The position numbers were made by a program, and so were the translations under genes. Source: an uncultured Oscillospiraceae bacterium (GTDB taxonomy: Bacteria > Bacillota > Clostridia > Oscillospirales > Oscillospiraceae). Taken from it: 13,777 bases of DNA. Of the stretch, positions 11,488 to 13,777 are shown in pieces (within the stretch, counting starts at the first letter, position 1; each line of letters starts with the position of its first letter). Below the pieces are notes generated by a model that was given only the letters and a program-made list of their open reading frames with translations, had not been told where the DNA came from and searched no databases. The stretch is from contig CAJFPI010000230.1 of the NCBI GenBank assembly GCA_904398675.1, forward strand, positions 1 to 13,777, read 5' to 3'.

Positions 11488-11516
11488 ATTATAGTCTACT
11501 TTCCCTTCCTTTGCAA
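11488..11516 (-). promoter_or_regulatory. Sigma-A promoter of the flavoredoxin gene
   Basis: On the minus strand TTGCAA (11516-11511), 17 nt, TATAAT (11493-11488): a perfect -10 and good -35 at optimal spacing, giving a leader of about 65 nt that includes a GC-rich stem near 11458-11472. Confidence 0.72.
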
Positions 11517-11606
11517 GGGTATGCCCCCGCTCCGCACCCGGTCTTTTCCGCGGGCAGCGCCGTCCCCCTCGGACACGGCCCAGGCCGGCTGCGGCAGGAA
11601 AGTTAA

Positions 11607-11686
11607 AAATATTTCACTTTTCCTCTTGACAGTCCCTTATGCAAGTGATATATTTACAACACATTGAAGTTACAAATATTTCACTT
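11607..11686. promoter_or_regulatory. Three-copy operator candidate (AAATATTTCACTT) around the membrane protein-XRE promoter
   Basis: AAATATTTCACTT occurs perfectly at 11607-11619 and at 11674-11686. An inverted copy with one mismatch, AAGTGATATATTT, lies at 11643-11655 and covers the -10 box. Sites upstream of the -35, on the -10 and after the start site are what a small autoregulating repressor would use. The XRE protein encoded two genes downstream (12107-12313) is the obvious candidate. Confidence 0.6.
11626..11654 (+). promoter_or_regulatory. Strong sigma-A promoter of the membrane protein-XRE-zinc ribbon operon
   Basis: A perfect -35 TTGACA (11626-11631), 17 nt, and TATATT (11649-11654). 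The predicted start near 11661 gives a short leader to the ATG at 11699. Confidence 0.78.
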
Positions 11687-11698
11687 GGAGGTCTTAAT

Positions 11699-12100
11699 AT
11701 GAACAGCAAAACCATGAATCTGAGAGTCTGGATGTTTTTGAAGGTGGCGCCGGCAGTGCTGTTTCTGGTGTACTACTGGATGTGTACCCGGGAGACGTTC
11801 CACCCCGCCTACCCGGTTATCCAGACGGCAGTCTTTGCCGCCGCGGGGGCGCTGGCCGCTTTCCAAATTTCATACGCCAGGAGACGGGACATCTTCGACG
11901 AGTTTGCCCGGGAAAATCTGAAGACCACAGATTCCATCTGCCTGAAGATCGCCTACATTCTGATGATCCTGGGGGCCATCGTGTGCATCTTCTCCGACTT
12001 TTCCGGGGTGATCGCGGGGTACTGCCTCCTGGCGGGCATCCTGCTCCTGACGGTGTGCCGGGCGGTGCTCTTTACCGTGATTGACAAGAGGGGGATGTGA
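11699..12100 (+). CDS. Small four-helix membrane protein of unknown function
   Basis: A 133-residue protein with about four hydrophobic segments (roughly residues 12-29, 37-58, 81-99 and 103-126) and short basic cytoplasmic loops (for example YARRRDIFDEF). No enzymatic motif is visible and I do not recognise a named family. GGAGG at 11687-11691 supports the ATG at 11699 rather than the in-frame start at 11639, which lies within the promoter. It is the first gene of a compact operon with an XRE regulator 6 nt downstream. Pairs of a small membrane protein and a short XRE repressor are common in Firmicutes, often as stress- or envelope-responsive modules, but this pair's role is unknown. Confidence 0.82.
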   Translation: MNSKTMNLRVWMFLKVAPAVLFLVYYWMCTRETFHPAYPVIQTAVFAAAGALAAFQISYARRRDIFDEFARENLKTTDSICLKIAYILMILGAIVCIFSDFSGVIAGYCLLAGILLLTVCRAVLFTVIDKRGM

Positions 12101-12106
12101 CCGCCT

Positions 12107-12313
12107 ATGCTGAAGACGAAAATCAAGGAGTACCGGGAGCGGGCCGGCCTCAAGCAGAGCGAGCTGGCCGCGCTGGTGTCCGCCAGGCGGGAAACCATCG
12201 TCCACCTGGAGAACGGGCGGTACAACCCTTCGCTGAAACTGGCCATGGACATCGCCAAGGTATTCCAGGTGACGGTGGAGGATCTGTTTGAATTTGTGGA
12301 GGATGAAAAATAA
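12107..12313 (+). CDS. XRE family helix-turn-helix transcriptional regulator (short)
   Basis: A 68-residue protein that is essentially one HTH_3 domain: LKTKIKEYRERAGLKQSELA (2-21), recognition helix ARRETIVHLENGRYNPSLKL (26-45), then AMDIAKVFQVTVEDLFEF. This compact, YgzD-like form has no separate sensor domain, so it probably works as a simple repressor whose activity may depend on the neighbouring membrane protein. It follows that gene by 6 nt with a GA-rich Shine-Dalgarno overlapping the upstream end. The repeated AAATATTTCACTT motif at the operon promoter is its likely binding site (inference). Confidence 0.93.
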   Translation: MLKTKIKEYRERAGLKQSELAALVSARRETIVHLENGRYNPSLKLAMDIAKVFQVTVEDLFEFVEDEK

Positions 12314-12338
12314 GGCAGAGGAACAGGAGGATAGCATC

Positions 12339-12509
12339 ATGAAATGTCCCTATTGCGGAAGGGAAGAGTTTGTGACAGGGAAACAGGGGGCGGCCTACGC
12401 GGGGATCTCCGTGTCCGTTCTGAAAAGCAGGGCCGTGTACCACGAGATTTGCCTCCACTGCGGCACCATTGTCCGCTCCTATGTAAAGAACCCGGAAAAG
12501 CTGCGCTGA
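12339..12509 (+). CDS. Zinc-ribbon microprotein, unknown function
   Basis: A 56-residue protein with two Cys pairs, CPYCG (residues 3-7) and CLHCG (about 38-42), that would bind one zinc ion in a zinc-ribbon fold, with a basic C-terminus (VRSYVKNPEKLR). CAGGAGGA just upstream (about 12324-12331) supports this start rather than the in-frame one at 12288, which lies inside the XRE gene. It is the third gene of the operon, 25 nt after the XRE stop. Zinc ribbons of this size often bind nucleic acid or protein partners; nothing more specific can be said. Confidence 0.8.
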   Translation: MKCPYCGREEFVTGKQGAAYAGISVSVLKSRAVYHEICLHCGTIVRSYVKNPEKLR

Positions 12510-12565
12510 GACGGGAAAGCCGTTTCCGGGTCTTCCACCGGGCCAAGCCCGGACAGCAGGGAAAA

Positions 12566-12605
12566 GGGCCGGGAGATCCCCCGCGGATCCCCCGGTCCTT
12601 GTTCT
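12566..12605 (+). terminator. Possible terminator after the zinc-ribbon gene
   Basis: GGGCCGGGAGATCC (12566-12579) pairs with GGATCCCCCGGTCC (12585-12598), with one mismatch and one G-U pair, around a 5-nt loop. It is followed by TTGTTCT rather than a clean T-run. The rest of the 282-nt gap before the next gene holds nothing I recognise. Confidence 0.45.
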
Positions 12606-12791
12606 GACTGCCCCACCCCCTCACGGCCGTTTCCTCCGCAGGTTCCCGACCTGCCCCGGATCAGGAGATCGCGGCAGCCGGCGGGCATAGAATAGCGCAA
12701 GGGGCCAGCGGCTCCACATCCGGCATCCGCCTGCCGAGAGGCGGAACCCGCCGCGGCGCGGAGCTTGCGCCCGGCGGTCCATGGAGGTTCT

Positions 12792-13238
12792 ATGGACCAG
12801 ACATTTGAGCGCCCCGCCGCAGCGGCACATATGCAGGGCGGCAGCCTGGCGCCCCAGCTCACCGGCACCGTCCGTTTCTTCCCGGTCAAGCGGGGCGTCC
12901 TGGTGACGGCGAATGTCCAGGGCCTGCCCGCCGACAATCCCTGCAGCGTTTTCGCCCTGCATATCCACACCGGCAGCTCCTGCGCGGGGGCCGCCTTCGA
13001 GGAGACCGGCGCCCACTACAACCCCTCCGGCGCGCCCCACCCCTGCCACGCCGGCGATCTGCCGCCGCTGTTCTCCTGCGGGGGCTGTGCGTTCCTGGCG
13101 GTTTTGACGGACCGCTTTCAGCTGCAGGACGTGCTTGGGCGGACGGTGGTCATCCACAGCGGCCCCGACGACTTCTCCACCCAGCCCGCCGGAAACGCAG
13201 GCGCCAAAATCGCCTGCGGCATTATTCAGGCGGTGTGA
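12792..13238 (+). CDS. Cu/Zn superoxide dismutase family protein, apparently cytoplasmic
   Basis: A 148-residue protein with the SodC fold pattern. Candidate copper ligands are H57 and H59 (ALHIHTG), H75 (GAHYNP) and H122 (VVIHSGPDD). Candidate zinc ligands are H75, H83, H86 and D89 (APHPCHAGDLPP). The C-terminal GNAGAKIACGII matches GNAGxRxACGxI, with Lys in place of the active-site guidance Arg. C64 and C142 could form the conserved disulfide. The metal loop between H83 and H86 is shorter than in classic SodC. There is no signal peptide, although most bacterial SodC proteins are exported. GGAGG (12783-12787) lies 4 nt before the ATG. Superoxide dismutation is plausible; the Arg-to-Lys change may lower the rate. 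The TetR gene follows on the same strand. Confidence 0.88.
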   Translation: MDQTFERPAAAAHMQGGSLAPQLTGTVRFFPVKRGVLVTANVQGLPADNPCSVFALHIHTGSSCAGAAFEETGAHYNPSGAPHPCHAGDLPPLFSCGGCAFLAVLTDRFQLQDVLGRTVVIHSGPDDFSTQPAGNAGAKIACGIIQAV

Positions 13239-13347
13239 CTGTCCGGCAGGCCGGAAACGACAACCTCTGCCGCTGTGCGGCACCTCCCGGTTTCCTGCAG
13301 GCCCGCATGGCAGAGCAGAAAAATTTCCCGTTTCTTCTTCTGCGCTC

Positions 13348-13376
13348 TTGACAACCGACAACGCCGATAGTATTAT
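13348..13376 (+). promoter_or_regulatory. Strong sigma-A promoter of the tetR gene
   Basis: A perfect -35 TTGACA (13348-13353), 17 nt, TATTAT (13371-13376). The -10 overlaps the first operator palindrome. Confidence 0.8.
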
Positions 13377-13401
13377 AACATCGTTATATAACTTTGTTAT
13401 A
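13374..13401. promoter_or_regulatory. Two tandem palindromic operators, TATAAC-N3-GTTATA
   Basis: TATAAC, ATC, GTTATA (13374-13388) is followed by TATAAC, TTT, GTTATA (13387-13401), two perfect inverted repeats sharing two bases, 13 nt apart. They cover the -10, start site and early leader of tetR, the classic arrangement for autorepression by the TetR protein encoded immediately downstream. Confidence 0.75.
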
Positions 13402-13412
13402 TGGAGGCTGAC

Positions 13413-13777
13413 ATGGAAGACCGGTCCAATACCACTCGGGAAAATATCCAGCGCTCTGCCCTGGTCGAGTTTCTGGAAAAAGGTTTCCTGGGTGCGTCTC
13501 TGCGGCAGATCGTAAAGAATGCAGGCGTCACCACAGGCGCTTTTTATGGTTACTTCTCCAGCAAGGAGGCCCTGTTCGCCTCCATTGTGGAGCCCCACGC
13601 CGCCGCCCTCATGGGCCGGTTCATGGAGGCCCAGACCTCCTTCGCCGAGCTGCCGGAGGCGGAGCAGCCTGCCAACATGGGGCGTGCATCCGGCAGCTAT
13701 GTGGACTGGATGGTGGACTATATCTGCCAGCACCGCCAGCCGGTCAAGCTGCTCCTCTGCCGGGCGGAGGGTACCAG
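13413..13777 (+). CDS. TetR/AcrR family transcriptional regulator (cut by window end)
   Basis: About 121 residues are visible and the frame stays open to the last base, so the C-terminus lies outside the window. The N-terminal TetR domain is clear: RENIQRSALVEFLEKGFLGA leading into SLRQIVKNAGVTTGAFYGYF and SSKEALFASIV (about residues 9-60). The following ligand domain is only partly present. Such regulators are repressors released by a small molecule. The start at 13413 has GGAGG at 13403-13407; the in-frame ATG at 13401 overlaps that site and the operator. Target genes would normally lie next to it, possibly downstream beyond the window; a link to the SodC-like gene upstream is possible. Confidence 0.92.
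   Translation, partial: MEDRSNTTRENIQRSALVEFLEKGFLGASLRQIVKNAGVTTGAFYGYFSSKEALFASIVEPHAAALMGRFMEAQTSFAELPEAEQPANMGRASGSYVDWMVDYICQHRQPVKLLLCRAEGT

Noticed and set aside
12621..13733. A 370-codon minus-strand open frame over the SodC-like and tetR genes.
   Set aside because: It spans two recognisable genes and their promoter in antisense, and its translation resembles no family.

Overview
The window looks like a chromosomal piece of a GC-rich, endospore-forming Clostridia member, probably a gut Oscillospiraceae/Flavonifractor-like bacterium. This is inferred from the yabP-yabQ-divIC sporulation/division block with a sigma-E-type promoter, strong Shine-Dalgarno sites, and Firmicute-style HU, RqcP and long-form HPF proteins. 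I see no rRNA, tRNA, CRISPR array or insertion sequence.

Layout. (1) 1-3773, plus strand, core block: SpoVB/YabM-type flippase, HU, RqcP (YabO), YabP, YabQ and DivIC/FtsB. This is close to the Bacillus yabM-yabN-yabO-yabP-yabQ-divIC order, but mazG (yabN) is missing and HU sits in its place. (2) 3774-4872: a gene-poor spacer with palindromes, then the ribosome hibernation factor hpf with a long structured leader. (3) 4967-9363, minus strand, four genes transcribed in the order NCS2 nucleobase-type permease, DUF1638 protein, B12-binding corrinoid protein, and a homologue of monomethylamine methyltransferase MtmB. A HutC/UTRA-type GntR regulator (10085-10837) is divergent from them. (4) 10910-11416, minus strand: a flavin-reductase-like (flavoredoxin) protein. 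(5) 11699-12509: a small operon of a membrane protein, an XRE-type repressor and a zinc-ribbon microprotein behind a strong promoter with three copies of a probable operator. (6) 12792-13777: a Cu/Zn superoxide-dismutase-like protein without a signal peptide, and a TetR regulator cut by the window edge, whose promoter carries two tandem perfect operators.

The centrepiece is region 3. The MtmB homologue is full length with no in-frame amber codon. Where archaeal MtmB carries pyrrolysine (residue 202, after the GMG motif), this protein has an ordinary serine (codon TCC, positions 5753-5755). It is therefore a non-pyrrolysine MtmB, analogous in principle to the non-pyrrolysine MttB-family enzymes (MtgB and relatives) that use quaternary amines. 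Its company is a dedicated corrinoid protein, a DUF1638 protein, a nucleobase-type permease with an altered substrate-site motif, and a ligand-sensing GntR repressor. My hypothesis is an inducible, corrinoid-dependent pathway that imports and demethylates an N-methylated heterocycle such as a methylxanthine or another methylated nucleobase. The protein families and gene order are read from the sequence; the substrate is inference. The corrinoid reactivase and the methyl acceptor enzyme are not in this window.
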